This document shows positions 8,555 to 17,686 of a stretch of DNA of 64,000 bases, one piece after another. Source of the stretch: Burkholderiales bacterium. GTDB taxonomy: Bacteria > Pseudomonadota > Gammaproteobacteria > Burkholderiales > Nitrosomonadaceae. The stretch is taken from NCBI GenBank assembly GCA_024235795.1, contig JACKLR010000001.1:1364001-1428000 (forward strand). Direction: 5' to 3'. Position 1 is the stretch's first letter, and each line of letters opens with the position of its first letter. A model generated the notes under the pieces. It made no database searches. It was not told the DNA's origin and saw nothing but the letters and a program-made list of their open reading frames with translations. The translations under genes were made by a program, and so were the position numbers.

Positions 8555-8700
8555 TAAGGTCGCCTCTAAAAATCCAGAGTTCTAAACAAGACAAGGCGGG
8601 AACAAAAAATGTTAACGCAGCATATGACTGATATGTAAGGAAACATTTTTTTGAGCAACGAAGTATTGTAACGAAACATGGATTTTTAAAGGTGAACTTA
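8555..8700. repeat. MITE-like element with 22-bp inverted ends
   Basis: The left end (8555-8576) and the reverse complement of the right end (8679-8700) agree at 19 of 22 positions, sharing the block TAAAAATCCA. The 146-bp unit has no coding frame. TTA occurs just at both edges (8554-8556 and 8698-8700) and may be a 3-bp target duplication. The right edge is also the proB stop codon, read as TAA on the minus strand. Size and structure fit a short non-autonomous transposable repeat. Confidence 0.75.
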
Positions 8701-9807
8701 GAGCAATGCGAGATTATTGCGGTGTATCAGCTCCGCTTCATCAACATATCCCAGAATGGTTTCAATATGTGTACTGGCCTTACCCATAATTTTCCGGGTT
8801 TCCGCCGCATTATAATTAATCAGGCCGCGCGCAACTTCCCGGCCTTCAGGTGTCAGACACGCAACGGCTTCGCCCCGTTCAAAATTACCATCAACCTGAG
8901 TTACACCGATAGGCAACAGACTTTTGCCGTCAGTCACCAGAGCATTAACCGCACCCTGATCCAGTGTGACGGTTCCACGCACCTGCAGGTAATCGGCCAG
9001 CCACTGCTTTCGTGCCGCCAGCACAGGTATTGTCGCCAGAAAACGTGTACCAATGGACTCACCCTTTGCCATACGAACCAGTACATCTGACTCATGACCC
9101 GACGCGATAATTGTGTGCGCACCACTGCGCGCGGCACGTTTGGCGGCAATCACTTTTGTCTGCATACCCCCGCTGCCGATACTGCTGCCGACGCCGCCCG
9201 CCATTTCCAATAACGCCGGATCGGCGGCACACACTTCTGTCAGAAATATTGCGTCATGATTTTTGCGTGGATCGCTGGTATATAACCCGGCCTGATCGGT
9301 CAGTATTACCAGCGCATCCGCTTCGGTCAGATTTGTCACCAGCGCTGCCAGGGTATCGTTGTCACCAAAGCGGATTTCATCGGTTACCACGGTATCATTC
9401 TCATTGATGATTGGAATAATTTCCAGTTTCAGCAATGTCATAAGTGTCGATCGCGCATTCAGGTAACGTTCACGGTTAGACAGATCTCCATGTGTAAGCA
9501 ATATTTGTGCAGTTTTCAGCTCATGATGATCAAAGCTGGCTGCATAGGCCTGTGCCAGACCCATTTGTCCAACAGCAGCGGCTGCCTGCAATTCATACAA
9601 TGCAGTTGGCCGTGTATTCCAGTTCAGGCGCTGCATTCCTTCTGCAATGGCGCCTGAAGAAACCAGCACGACTTCCTTACCCATCTGTTTGAGTCTGACA
9701 ATCTGTTCAGCCCAGCCCTTCAGTGCTACATGATCCAGCCCTTTCCCCTGATTCGTCACCAAGCTGCTGCCGACTTTGACGACAATCCGGCGCGCTTCTT
9801 TTAACAT
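8698..9807 (-). CDS. proB: Glutamate 5-kinase
   Basis: 369 residues, the long form. An amino-acid-kinase domain (about 1-260; RIVVKVGSSLVTN at the start, then VVLVSSGAIAEGM and IPIINENDTVV) is followed by a PUA domain (about 275-355). It phosphorylates glutamate in the first step of proline synthesis and is usually inhibited by proline. It follows obg by 18 bases on the same strand, a common arrangement in betaproteobacteria. The stop codon coincides with the edge of the MITE-like repeat. Confidence 0.96.
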   Translation of the reverse strand: MLKEARRIVVKVGSSLVTNQGKGLDHVALKGWAEQIVRLKQMGKEVVLVSSGAIAEGMQRLNWNTRPTALYELQAAAAVGQMGLAQAYAASFDHHELKTAQILLTHGDLSNRERYLNARSTLMTLLKLEIIPIINENDTVVTDEIRFGDNDTLAALVTNLTEADALVILTDQAGLYTSDPRKNHDAIFLTEVCAADPALLEMAGGVGSSIGSGGMQTKVIAAKRAARSGAHTIIASGHESDVLVRMAKGESIGTRFLATIPVLAARKQWLADYLQVRGTVTLDQGAVNALVTDGKSLLPIGVTQVDGNFERGEAVACLTPEGREVARGLINYNAAETRKIMGKASTHIETILGYVDEAELIHRNNLALL

Positions 9808-9825
9808 GATATTTTTGCGCCCAAA

Positions 9826-10854
9826 TTATTCATTGACTAAGGACAGATGTTGTTCCAGATAATCCATAATGGCATATGACAAATCCTTGCATCCTTCACC
9901 GGTCAGCGCGGACAGCATAAAATATTTTTCCGCCCAGCCTAATTTTTGAACAAATGTCTGGCAAATCCGGTTTCGCTGATCTTCAGGCAGCATGTCCACT
10001 TTGTTCAACACCAACCAACGCGGCTTTGAGTAAAGCGATTCATCAAACTTGCGCAACTCTTCAATCAGTGCCTGCGCCTCATATACTGTGTCCACATTCT
10101 CATCGAATGGCGCCATGTCAACCAGATGCAGTAACAGCCGTGTACGTGACAGATGTTTGAGAAAACGGTGTCCAAGGCCAGCACCTTCTGCAGCACCTTC
10201 TATCAGGCCCGGAATATCGGCCATTACAAAACTGCGATTCGGATCAATCCGGACAACACCAAGGTTGGGTTTCAACGTAGTAAAAGGATAATCAGCCACT
10301 TTGGGTTTCGCTGCTGACACGGCGCGAATGAGTGTTGACTTACCGGCATTAGGCATGCCCAGCAAACCCACATCGGCCAGCACTTTGAGCTCCAGTTTTA
10401 ATTCTAATTCCTGGCCTGGCTCACCATAGGTAAACTGTCGTGGCGTTCTGTTCGTGCTGGATTTAAAATGCAGATTACCCAGACCGCCTGTCCCGCCTTT
10501 GGCAAGCAAAACTTTTTGCTGATGATGAACGAGGTCTGCAACGACCTCCCCGGTATAGAAATTCTTGACTACCGTTCCCACAGGCATACGCAGGACAATA
10601 TCTTCCGCACCTTTGCCATAACGATCTGAGCCCCGGCCATTCTGCCCGTTCTTAGCCCGATAAATCCGTGCGAAACGGTAATCGACCAATGTGTTGATAT
10701 TACGATCAGCCTCAGCATAAATACTACCGCCTCGGCCGCCATCTCCACCGTCGGGTCCGCCTTTGGGTATAAACTTTTCTCGACGAAAACTGGCCACACC
10801 GTCACCGCCTTTCCCGGCATAAACATGAATCGAGGCTTCGTCAATAAACTTCAT
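9826..10854 (-). CDS. obg: Ribosome-assembly GTPase Obg/CgtA
   Basis: 342 residues. The glycine-rich Obg fold occupies residues 1-158 (FIDEASIHVYAGKGGDGV at the start). The G domain follows, with the P-loop GMPNAGKST near 165, switch motif DIPGL and specificity motif NKVD. The C-terminal domain is short, as usual in proteobacteria. Obg acts in 50S maturation and stress signalling. It lies behind rplU and rpmA, separated by a hairpin that may partly terminate transcription. Confidence 0.97.
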   Translation of the reverse strand: MKFIDEASIHVYAGKGGDGVASFRREKFIPKGGPDGGDGGRGGSIYAEADRNINTLVDYRFARIYRAKNGQNGRGSDRYGKGAEDIVLRMPVGTVVKNFYTGEVVADLVHHQQKVLLAKGGTGGLGNLHFKSSTNRTPRQFTYGEPGQELELKLELKVLADVGLLGMPNAGKSTLIRAVSAAKPKVADYPFTTLKPNLGVVRIDPNRSFVMADIPGLIEGAAEGAGLGHRFLKHLSRTRLLLHLVDMAPFDENVDTVYEAQALIEELRKFDESLYSKPRWLVLNKVDMLPEDQRNRICQTFVQKLGWAEKYFMLSALTGEGCKDLSYAIMDYLEQHLSLVNE

Positions 10855-10910
10855 AACCTACTTCTGATTATAAAAAAACGCCAGTCCAGGCGAAATATGG
10901 CAAGCAAATA

Positions 10911-10940
10911 AAAAAGCCCCATCACATGGACAGGGCTTTA
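10911..10940 (-). terminator. Hairpin between rpmA and obg
   Basis: Read on the minus strand, AAAGCCC and GGGCTTT form a 7-bp stem around a 13-base loop, followed by a run of T. This is a good intrinsic terminator about 40 bases after rpmA. It would let the two ribosomal proteins be made in excess over Obg and ProB, with some read-through. Confidence 0.75.
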
Positions 10941-10976
10941 ACACAAAATATAAGAAAAAATATTGTTTTTATTGAA

Positions 10977-11234
10977 TTAAACTGGAGTAACGTCAACGAC
11001 CTTACGCTTTAATGCGCCTCTAGTTCCGAAACTCACTTTACCTGCTATTTTGGCAAACAAAGTATGATCCTTACCCATGCCTACATTTACCCCAGGATGA
11101 AACCGGGTTCCGCGCTGCCGGACAATAATCGAGCCTGCCGGTATCAATTCCCCTCCAAAACGTTTAACACCCAGACGTTTCGATTCTGAGTCACGCCCAT
11201 TTCTAGAGCTGCCACCCGCTTTTTTATGTGCCAT
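10977..11234 (-). CDS. rpmA: 50S ribosomal protein L27
   Basis: 85 residues beginning MAHKKAGGSSRNGRDSESKR, the invariant L27 start, with the AGSIIVRQRGTRFHPG segment. L27 reaches the peptidyl-transferase centre. It has no N-terminal extension needing cleavage. It lies 20 bases downstream of rplU. Confidence 0.98.
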   Translation of the reverse strand: MAHKKAGGSSRNGRDSESKRLGVKRFGGELIPAGSIIVRQRGTRFHPGVNVGMGKDHTLFAKIAGKVSFGTRGALKRKVVDVTPV

Positions 11235-11254
11235 TATTAATACTCCTCAAACAC

Positions 11255-11566
11255 TTAAGCTGAAATACCCGTAATCTGTATCTCAGTATAATTTTGACGA
11301 TGTCCCTGATGTTTTTGGTAATGTTTGCGGCGACGCATTTTAAATACACGTATTTTGTCGTGCCTGCCCTGTCCCAAAACTGTAGCATTTACAGTAGCGC
11401 CTTCGACCAGTGGCGTACCCATGGAAATTTTATCACCATCAGCAACCATCAGTACCTGGTCTATGACAAGCTCACTACCTTTCTCAACATCGAGCTGTTC
11501 AACTTTCAGTTTTTCCCCAACTTTGATACGATACTGTTTGCCACCGGTTTTTATAACCGCATACAT
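11255..11566 (-). CDS. rplU: 50S ribosomal protein L21
   Basis: 103 residues from MYAVIKTGGKQYRIKVGEKL, the standard L21 start. An in-frame start five codons further upstream (11581) would add MWSLI, which the family lacks, so I chose 11566. The C-terminal KMRRRKHYQKHQGHRQNYTE is the typical basic rRNA-binding end. Confidence 0.97.
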   Translation of the reverse strand: MYAVIKTGGKQYRIKVGEKLKVEQLDVEKGSELVIDQVLMVADGDKISMGTPLVEGATVNATVLGQGRHDKIRVFKMRRRKHYQKHQGHRQNYTEIQITGISA

Positions 11567-11604
11567 AATTAGACTCCACACATCTCTTTTAAACAGAACC
11601 GGTA

Positions 11605-11633
11605 ATTATACATAAGCAAACATATTTTGTGGA
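11605..11633 (-). promoter_or_regulatory. Promoter of rplU-rpmA
   Basis: On the minus strand TCCACA is followed after 17 bases by a perfect TATAAT, about 39 bases before the rplU start. The -35 matches at four of six positions. It should drive rplU, rpmA and, by read-through, obg and proB. Confidence 0.6.
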
Positions 11634-11663
11634 GCAAATTTGATCGGATTTCATCTTTAATGC

Positions 11664-11692
11664 TTGACACGAAAGTATGTCATTTCTAACAT
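11664..11692 (+). promoter_or_regulatory. Promoter of ispB
   Basis: A perfect -35 box TTGACA (11664-11669) and TAACAT (11687-11692) are separated by 17 bases. They lie 23 bases before the GTG start of ispB, on the strand opposite to the rplU promoter. Confidence 0.6.
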
Positions 11693-11715
11693 AGCGTTTT
11701 CTTCAAGGTAACAGC

Positions 11716-12684
11716 GTGTCAATAGAACATATCAGGAGCTTTATTGCCCAGGACATGGGTACTGTGGATAAAGTTATCCGGAAAAAATTGCATTCCCATG
11801 TCGCTCTCATCCGTCAGGTCAGTGAATATATCATTAACAGTGGAGGCAAGCGGCTACGTCCCGCTTTAGTGATTCTATCCGCAGGCTCTTTTGGCTACAC
11901 TGGCAAATTTCATTACAACCTGGCGGCTGTTATCGAATTTATCCATACGGCAACATTATTACATGATGACGTTGTGGATGAATCCGAAATGCGTCGCAGT
12001 AAAGAGACCGCCAATGCCCTGTTTGGCAATGCAGCAAGTGTTCTTGTGGGAGATTTTCTGTATTCACGCGCTTTCCAGATGATGGTTGAAGTCAACAACA
12101 TGCGTGTCATGGAGGTACTGGCTGATGCAACCAATACCATTGCCGAAGGCGAGGTTCTACAACTGCTTAATTGCCGTGATCCGAATGTCAATGAAGACAA
12201 TTATTTACAAGTTATCCGTTTCAAAACCGCGAAACTGTTCGAAGCAGCCAGCCGTTTAGGCGCAATCCTTGGCAGCGCCACCTCCGAACAGGAAAAAGCC
12301 ATGGCAGTTTATGGCATGCACCTCGGTACCGCATTTCAGCTCATAGACGATGTTCTGGACTATTCCGGTGACCATCAGGATACCGGCAAGAATCTTGGCG
12401 ATGATCTGGCCGAAGGAAAACCGACGTTACCGCTTATCTATGCCATGCAAGCCGGCACCGCCGAACAAGCAAACCTAATCCGTAAAGCTATTGAAGAAGG
12501 AGGAACCGATGGTTTCCAGCCTGTACTCGATATCATTCAACAAACCGCTGCGCTTGACTATGCCAGAAAATGCGCGCAAGCTGAAATCGAAACTGCTATA
12601 GCCGCTATTAGCTGTTTGCAGGAATCAGAATACAAGGAATGTTTGATGCAACTGGCCAGTTTCGCAGTAACACGCAATTATTAA
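11716..12684 (+). CDS. ispB: Polyprenyl (octaprenyl) diphosphate synthase
   Basis: 322 residues from a GTG start. The trans-prenyltransferase signatures are GGKRLRP (43-49), the first aspartate-rich motif DDVVD (84-88) and the second DDVLD (211-215). It makes the long isoprenoid tail of ubiquinone. It is divergent from rplU-rpmA, the usual place for ispB in betaproteobacteria. The exact chain length cannot be read from the sequence by eye. Confidence 0.93.
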   Translation: MSIEHIRSFIAQDMGTVDKVIRKKLHSHVALIRQVSEYIINSGGKRLRPALVILSAGSFGYTGKFHYNLAAVIEFIHTATLLHDDVVDESEMRRSKETANALFGNAASVLVGDFLYSRAFQMMVEVNNMRVMEVLADATNTIAEGEVLQLLNCRDPNVNEDNYLQVIRFKTAKLFEAASRLGAILGSATSEQEKAMAVYGMHLGTAFQLIDDVLDYSGDHQDTGKNLGDDLAEGKPTLPLIYAMQAGTAEQANLIRKAIEEGGTDGFQPVLDIIQQTAALDYARKCAQAEIETAIAAISCLQESEYKECLMQLASFAVTRNY

Positions 12685-12752
12685 TTCAGTAATCAGCGTG
12701 TTTTAGTCAGATTGCTTTCCGGAAACTGGCAATCCGAGCCAATACTACTATC

Positions 12753-13865
12753 ATGAGCTTCAAATACCCACCCTGGCATCGCTTGCACCAAAAAAAGAAC
12801 AAAACGATATTACGCAGCGCGGCTGACAAATCGGGCCTTCCGCCCGGTTCGTTAATCCATATCGGTGAAAAACACGAAACCGAGTGCCGTATTACCGTAA
12901 CTCAATTTAATATTGATGCCATTAAACAGTTCGAGATTGATTCAATCGATGAATTACAACATTTGAGAAATAATGATTTGATCACCTGGATCAACGTAGA
13001 CGGATTAAGTGATACGCACATCGTGGAAAGTCTTGGTACGGAATTTGATATCCATCCACTGATACTTGAGGATATCTTAAGTACACATCAGCGACCCAAG
13101 CTGGAAGAATATGAGGATTATATCTATCTTGTGATCAAGAGCATCCAGGCAGAAAAAAATAATCATCCGAGTTTGCAATACGAGCAAATCAGTATCTTGC
13201 TGCTTGCGAACTATGTTATAACCTTTAAGGAAAAAATGGATGAAATTTTCAAGCCCGTTCAGTACCGGCTGCAAAACCGCAAGGATCGCATCCGGCAAAA
13301 CGGCAGTGATTTTCTGGCTTATGTTCTGATCGACACGGTTGTAGACGAATATTTTGTGGTTGAAGATTGTCTGGACGAAATCATTGATCCGTTGGAAGAC
13401 AGTCTGCTATCGAATCCAACGCCGGAAACATTACAGACTATTCAACATCTGCGCCGAGAACTGATTACCATGAAACGCAGCATTTCTCCGTTACGTGAAT
13501 TACTGTCCACCATCCAGCATGCCAACACAGGATTGCTGGAGGAAAAAACGTTGCGATATTATAACGATGTTTATGATCATGTTTTACGTGTCACCGATTC
13601 ATTGGATTCATACCGGGAAAGAATCGCTTCCATACAGGACATTTATCTATCAAGTATCAGCAACAAATTGAACGAAACCATGAAGGTATTGACTATTTTT
13701 GCGTCCATCTTTATCCCGCTCACGTTTATCGCAGGTATATACGGGATGAATTTTGAACATATGCCCGAACTGAAATGGCGCTGGGCCTACCCCGTTTTAT
13801 GGATTATCTTTATTGCAATCGGTGTCGGCTTATTGATTTACTTTAAAAAAAAGAAATGGTTGTGA
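12753..13865 (+). CDS. corA: CorA-type magnesium/cobalt channel
   Basis: 370 residues. A large cytoplasmic funnel is followed by two C-terminal transmembrane helices. The selectivity motif YGMNF (GMN at 331-333) sits between them, and a basic tail KKKKW follows. The acidic periplasmic loop (FEHMPEL) is usual. It lies 68 bases after ispB. Confidence 0.95.
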   Translation: MSFKYPPWHRLHQKKNKTILRSAADKSGLPPGSLIHIGEKHETECRITVTQFNIDAIKQFEIDSIDELQHLRNNDLITWINVDGLSDTHIVESLGTEFDIHPLILEDILSTHQRPKLEEYEDYIYLVIKSIQAEKNNHPSLQYEQISILLLANYVITFKEKMDEIFKPVQYRLQNRKDRIRQNGSDFLAYVLIDTVVDEYFVVEDCLDEIIDPLEDSLLSNPTPETLQTIQHLRRELITMKRSISPLRELLSTIQHANTGLLEEKTLRYYNDVYDHVLRVTDSLDSYRERIASIQDIYLSSISNKLNETMKVLTIFASIFIPLTFIAGIYGMNFEHMPELKWRWAYPVLWIIFIAIGVGLLIYFKKKKWL

Positions 13866-14114
13866 TATCCAGAACACCTGATGGCGAGCACCAGTGAACA
13901 GAACACAGTAGATTACGATCGCTGACGGCGTCAATTATTAACCGTTAGTTCGAACAAAATTCAAATGATAACCAGCTGTAACCGGTGCTTTAAACACTTC
14001 ATGCTACAAACTGGCTGAGTTCATAAGCGAAAACCATGCGTTGCAGTATACTGCTTTTTTTCTCGGCTTTTTGGTTCTATGATAGTCAGTGATTAAAACC
14101 AATTGATTTTGACA

Positions 14115-15296
14115 ATGACTATAGAACCCGAAATTCTAGCGCTGCATGAAGACATGCGCCAATGGCGTAGACAGTTACACCAATATCCGGAAACGGCGTT
14201 TGAAGAAACCGCTACAGCCCAACTGATTTCCGATCAACTCCAGCAATGCGGCATCGAAGTCCATCTTGGTTTGGCCAAAACTGGCGTTGTCGGGACTTTA
14301 CGCCGTGGCAACAATGCCAACAGCATAGCCCTGCGTGCCGATATGGATGCACTGTTTATTCAAGAGCAAAACCGGTTTGAATATGCATCCCGACATCACG
14401 GCAAAATGCATGCATGCGGTCATGACGGGCATTGCGCCATGCTTCTCGGCGCAGCCTGTTATCTGGCAAGCTACGGCCGATTTGATGGAACGGTTTATTT
14501 TATTTTTCAGCCTGCTGAAGAAGGCAGAGCCGGTGCCCATCAAATGATCAACGAAGGTCTGTTCGAGAAATTTCCGGCACAACGGGTTTTCGGCATGCAC
14601 AATTTTCCCGATATTCCAATCGGTCATTTCGCGGTTAAAACCGGCGCCATGATGGCTTCGTTTGATTGCTTTGAAATTCGACTCAGCGGCCAGGGCACCC
14701 ATGCCGCCATGCCGCATCTGGGTAACGATATTCTTGTTGCTGCGGCGCATTTAGTCACCCTGTTACAGACTATCGTCAGCCGGCAGATAGACCCGACCGA
14801 AGCAGCTGTTATCAGTATTACTCAAATTCATGGCGGCGACACCTGGAATGCGTTGCCGGATACGGCTGTGATTCGGGGAACATTCCGCTGCTTTAAAAAC
14901 GCTGTTCGCGAGCAATTGCAACAAAAAATCAATCACCTTGCACAGACAGTCGCGCATAGTTTCTGCATCATTGCCGACATTCGATTTAATCCCGAGAATC
15001 CAGGCTATCCGGTCACGGTCAACAGCCCTAATGAGACAGCTAGCGCAATCCGCGCTGCAACCGCCATTGCAGGTAAAAACAATATCAATACAGCGCCAAC
15101 TCCGAGCATGGGCTCCGAGGATTTCGCATTTATGCTGCAGCAAAAACCCGGCTGCTATATATGGATTGGTAATGGCAGTTCAGAGGGCAACTGTCTGCTG
15201 CATAATCCACTATACGATTTCAACGATGAGATTCTGACGCTTGGCGCTGCGTACTGGGTTAAACTGACTGAAAATGAATTACCGGATTATGCTTAA
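14115..15296 (+). CDS. M20 family amidohydrolase (AbgB/hippurate hydrolase-like)
   Basis: 393 residues from ATG 14115; a TTG at 14103 would add four residues without a better ribosome site. Metal-binding segments are visible: ALRADMDAL, HACGHDGHCAML, FQPAEEGRAGA, MHNFPDIPIG and, near the end, TPSMGSEDFAFMLQ. These enzymes remove the acyl group from N-acyl amino acids such as hippurate or indole-acetyl conjugates, using two metal ions. The natural substrate here is unknown. It is not clearly part of an operon. Confidence 0.88.
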   Translation: MTIEPEILALHEDMRQWRRQLHQYPETAFEETATAQLISDQLQQCGIEVHLGLAKTGVVGTLRRGNNANSIALRADMDALFIQEQNRFEYASRHHGKMHACGHDGHCAMLLGAACYLASYGRFDGTVYFIFQPAEEGRAGAHQMINEGLFEKFPAQRVFGMHNFPDIPIGHFAVKTGAMMASFDCFEIRLSGQGTHAAMPHLGNDILVAAAHLVTLLQTIVSRQIDPTEAAVISITQIHGGDTWNALPDTAVIRGTFRCFKNAVREQLQQKINHLAQTVAHSFCIIADIRFNPENPGYPVTVNSPNETASAIRAATAIAGKNNINTAPTPSMGSEDFAFMLQQKPGCYIWIGNGSSEGNCLLHNPLYDFNDEILTLGAAYWVKLTENELPDYA

Positions 15297-15465
15297 TCCA
15301 AAAAAAGACGCATGACACCGTCACTGATTTTTACAGTCATCATGCGAGTGTTCACGCCATGACCGAAGTTGCACATACGATTAAACAAACACTTAAGCAA
15401 CCCAATAGCCGAATTTCAGAATTAACAAAACAACATGATTCCATTTAATTTGCTAACTGCTGATA

Positions 15466-16500
15466 TTGACTCAAAAGTCGGTCTCTGATAGCTTTAGTGA
15501 TTTCCTCGAAAATGAACATTCTCTCTTCCAAAATCGTAATTACAGTATGAAATGGCAGTGCCGCTGGGCAACACAACAAGATCGTGACGCATTGCTTTCC
15601 CTGTTTCTATCAGCATTTGAACACCCGATGATGGCCAGTCTATGGGCATGGAAATACGCATGGCAGGATGAATTTGGTGTTCTGGCTTATAACGACGAAT
15701 CTATTATTGCATACTACGGCGGTTTGCCACGCTCGCTCTGGCTACAAAAAAAAACATTTAACGCAATTCAAATTTGCGATGTCATGGTTGCACCGAAAAC
15801 ACGCGGTGTTTTAACAAAAAAAGGCGCATTTTTTCAAACGGCCAATAATTTCCTTAAAGAAAAAACCGGCGAGAAAAAACCCTACCGTTTTGCTTTTGGT
15901 TTTCCATCCGGCAGACACGCACGCCTGGGAGAAATCGCAGGACTCTATACACGGGTTGATACCTTATTGGAAGCAAATTGGCCGGCTACTGCATCACTCA
16001 AAACATCAGTTTTGTTTAAAACCGAACCGGTATCCGACCATGACGAAACTGTTATCAACACGCTTTGGCATGCGATGCAAAAGTCGTTGCCAGATTTTCT
16101 GCTGCCTCAAAAAGATGCGCATTTTTTCAACTGGCGCTATCTCGATCATCCAACCCATGTTTATTCCGCGAAAATTGTTTCCTGGAAATGGACAAATAAA
16201 ATTATCGGTATAGTCGTGTTACGTGATCATGGCCCTGAACAAGGGGTTGAATTAATTGACGTCCTGGGCTCACCGGAAGATCTGGCGTTGTTACTGAAAG
16301 CCGCTCAAGCGCATGCGAAGCAAATCAATCGAGCTCGCATCTTTAGCTGGTTGACGCCTAATATCTTGTCGCGTTTGCCCAAGCCACTCACACAATACGA
16401 AATCACCGGTATACATATAGCCACACCCGATCTGGAAAACATGGCTGATCAATTACAGTCACGCTGTTGGTTGATGGGAGGCGATACTGACTTCAGATAA
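15466..16500 (+). CDS. GNAT-fold acyltransferase-like protein
   Basis: 344 residues from a TTG; ATG 15547, giving a 317-residue protein, is an equally good start, and neither has a clear ribosome site. The N-terminal half carries a GNAT-like pattern: RWATQQDRDALLSLFLSAF, then AYYGGLPRSLW and ICDVMVAPKTRG. The second half repeats a related layout (VLRDHGPEQGVELIDVLG). Such proteins occur in polysaccharide loci and may acylate a sugar precursor. It is the first gene of the surface-glycan run. Confidence 0.6.
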   Translation: MTQKSVSDSFSDFLENEHSLFQNRNYSMKWQCRWATQQDRDALLSLFLSAFEHPMMASLWAWKYAWQDEFGVLAYNDESIIAYYGGLPRSLWLQKKTFNAIQICDVMVAPKTRGVLTKKGAFFQTANNFLKEKTGEKKPYRFAFGFPSGRHARLGEIAGLYTRVDTLLEANWPATASLKTSVLFKTEPVSDHDETVINTLWHAMQKSLPDFLLPQKDAHFFNWRYLDHPTHVYSAKIVSWKWTNKIIGIVVLRDHGPEQGVELIDVLGSPEDLALLLKAAQAHAKQINRARIFSWLTPNILSRLPKPLTQYEITGIHIATPDLENMADQLQSRCWLMGGDTDFR

Positions 16501-16559
16501 TGCTAAAGATAATGCTAAATTTTGCTCTCAATGTATAACTTATCACCAGATGCAAATTT

Positions 16560-17657
16560 ATGATTTCGGCAATTCTGGTTAATTATAAAACAAATGACCA
16601 GCTCCTTGGTGCGATAGCATCAGTATTGAACCAAAAAATTTCAGGCAGTCTGGAAGTAATCGTAGTCGACAACAGCCCGAATGACAATTCAGGTACCTTA
16701 CTAGAAGCACAATTGCCCAACAGCGTCACCTATATCCGGAATAAAAAAAATACTGGCTTTGCCAGTGCCTGCAACCAAGCTTTCGCTCGCTCCTGCGGAG
16801 AATTCATTCTACTGCTCAACCCGGATGCCCGGTTACTACCGTCAGCTTTATCGACACTATCTGACAGTTTAATAAAACACCCTGATGCGGGCGCTGTTGG
16901 ACCACGCGTTTACTGGGACGATGATTGCCGGTTCTTAATGCCGCCCAGCACATATCCATCCATACGGGTATTTTTTAAAGAAGCCACATCCCGGTTACAT
17001 CCCAGACTGGCCGGTTATAACTCATTCGATTTTCGGAAAAAAGCACTGCAAGCATGGATCTGCGCAAAGCCCCTCATTGTTGAGGCATTATCCGGTGGAC
17101 ATATACTCATCCGCCGCGACGCGATTCTCAAGTGTGGCGGCCTGTTTGACGAGCGCTTTTTTATGTACTGGGAAGACACCGACCTCATGCATCGTTTAAA
17201 AAAAAAGGGGTACCGCTTGTATCTAGACCCGAGGGCTGCCTGCCTGCATTACTACGAGCATTCCTTTTCCAAAGACCGACTTATTTCTCAAGGATGGTCC
17301 ACTTATCAACAGAAATATTTACAGAAAAAGATCAGTTTTCAGTTCGTTAACTGGCTCAACAAAAAACTGCCGCCAGTTAGAACGCCGCACATCGAATCAA
17401 TCACAGCGAACAATGAAAAACTCGTTTTTGACGTCCCGCCTGAACTCAGAAATGCTTGGTTATTAGAATTGGGCACAACACCACAACTGATGCCCGCTAT
17501 CGGTCATTTTGGCAGCGGACCTACAGCTGAAGTCGACACAATTTTATTCAAAAGACTGAAAGAAAAAATTTACTATGCGCGTCTATCTGCGCCGAACCCC
17601 AAGCCGGATTTGATATATTATTGGCAGTGGCAGGGCTCTACATCTAAGATTGATTAA
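16560..17657 (+). CDS. Family 2 glycosyltransferase
   Basis: 365 residues. A GT-A fold is shown by SAILVNYKTNDQLLGAI at the start, IVVDNSPND, the metal-binding FILLLNPDARLL and the acceptor-side FMYWEDTDLMHRL. It resembles rhamnosyltransferases of the WbbL group. About 95 C-terminal residues beyond the catalytic domain are unlike the core. It lies 59 bases after the GNAT-like gene and 29 before the PIG-L fusion. Donor and acceptor are unknown. Confidence 0.88.
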   Translation: MISAILVNYKTNDQLLGAIASVLNQKISGSLEVIVVDNSPNDNSGTLLEAQLPNSVTYIRNKKNTGFASACNQAFARSCGEFILLLNPDARLLPSALSTLSDSLIKHPDAGAVGPRVYWDDDCRFLMPPSTYPSIRVFFKEATSRLHPRLAGYNSFDFRKKALQAWICAKPLIVEALSGGHILIRRDAILKCGGLFDERFFMYWEDTDLMHRLKKKGYRLYLDPRAACLHYYEHSFSKDRLISQGWSTYQQKYLQKKISFQFVNWLNKKLPPVRTPHIESITANNEKLVFDVPPELRNAWLLELGTTPQLMPAIGHFGSGPTAEVDTILFKRLKEKIYYARLSAPNPKPDLIYYWQWQGSTSKID

Positions 17658-17686
17658 CAACAAAACGATTTTTTTCAGCAAATTCA

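Noticed and set aside
14043..14061. GCAGTATACTGC followed by seven T as a terminator for corA
   Set aside because: The usable stem is only about four pairs and it lies about 180 bases after the gene.
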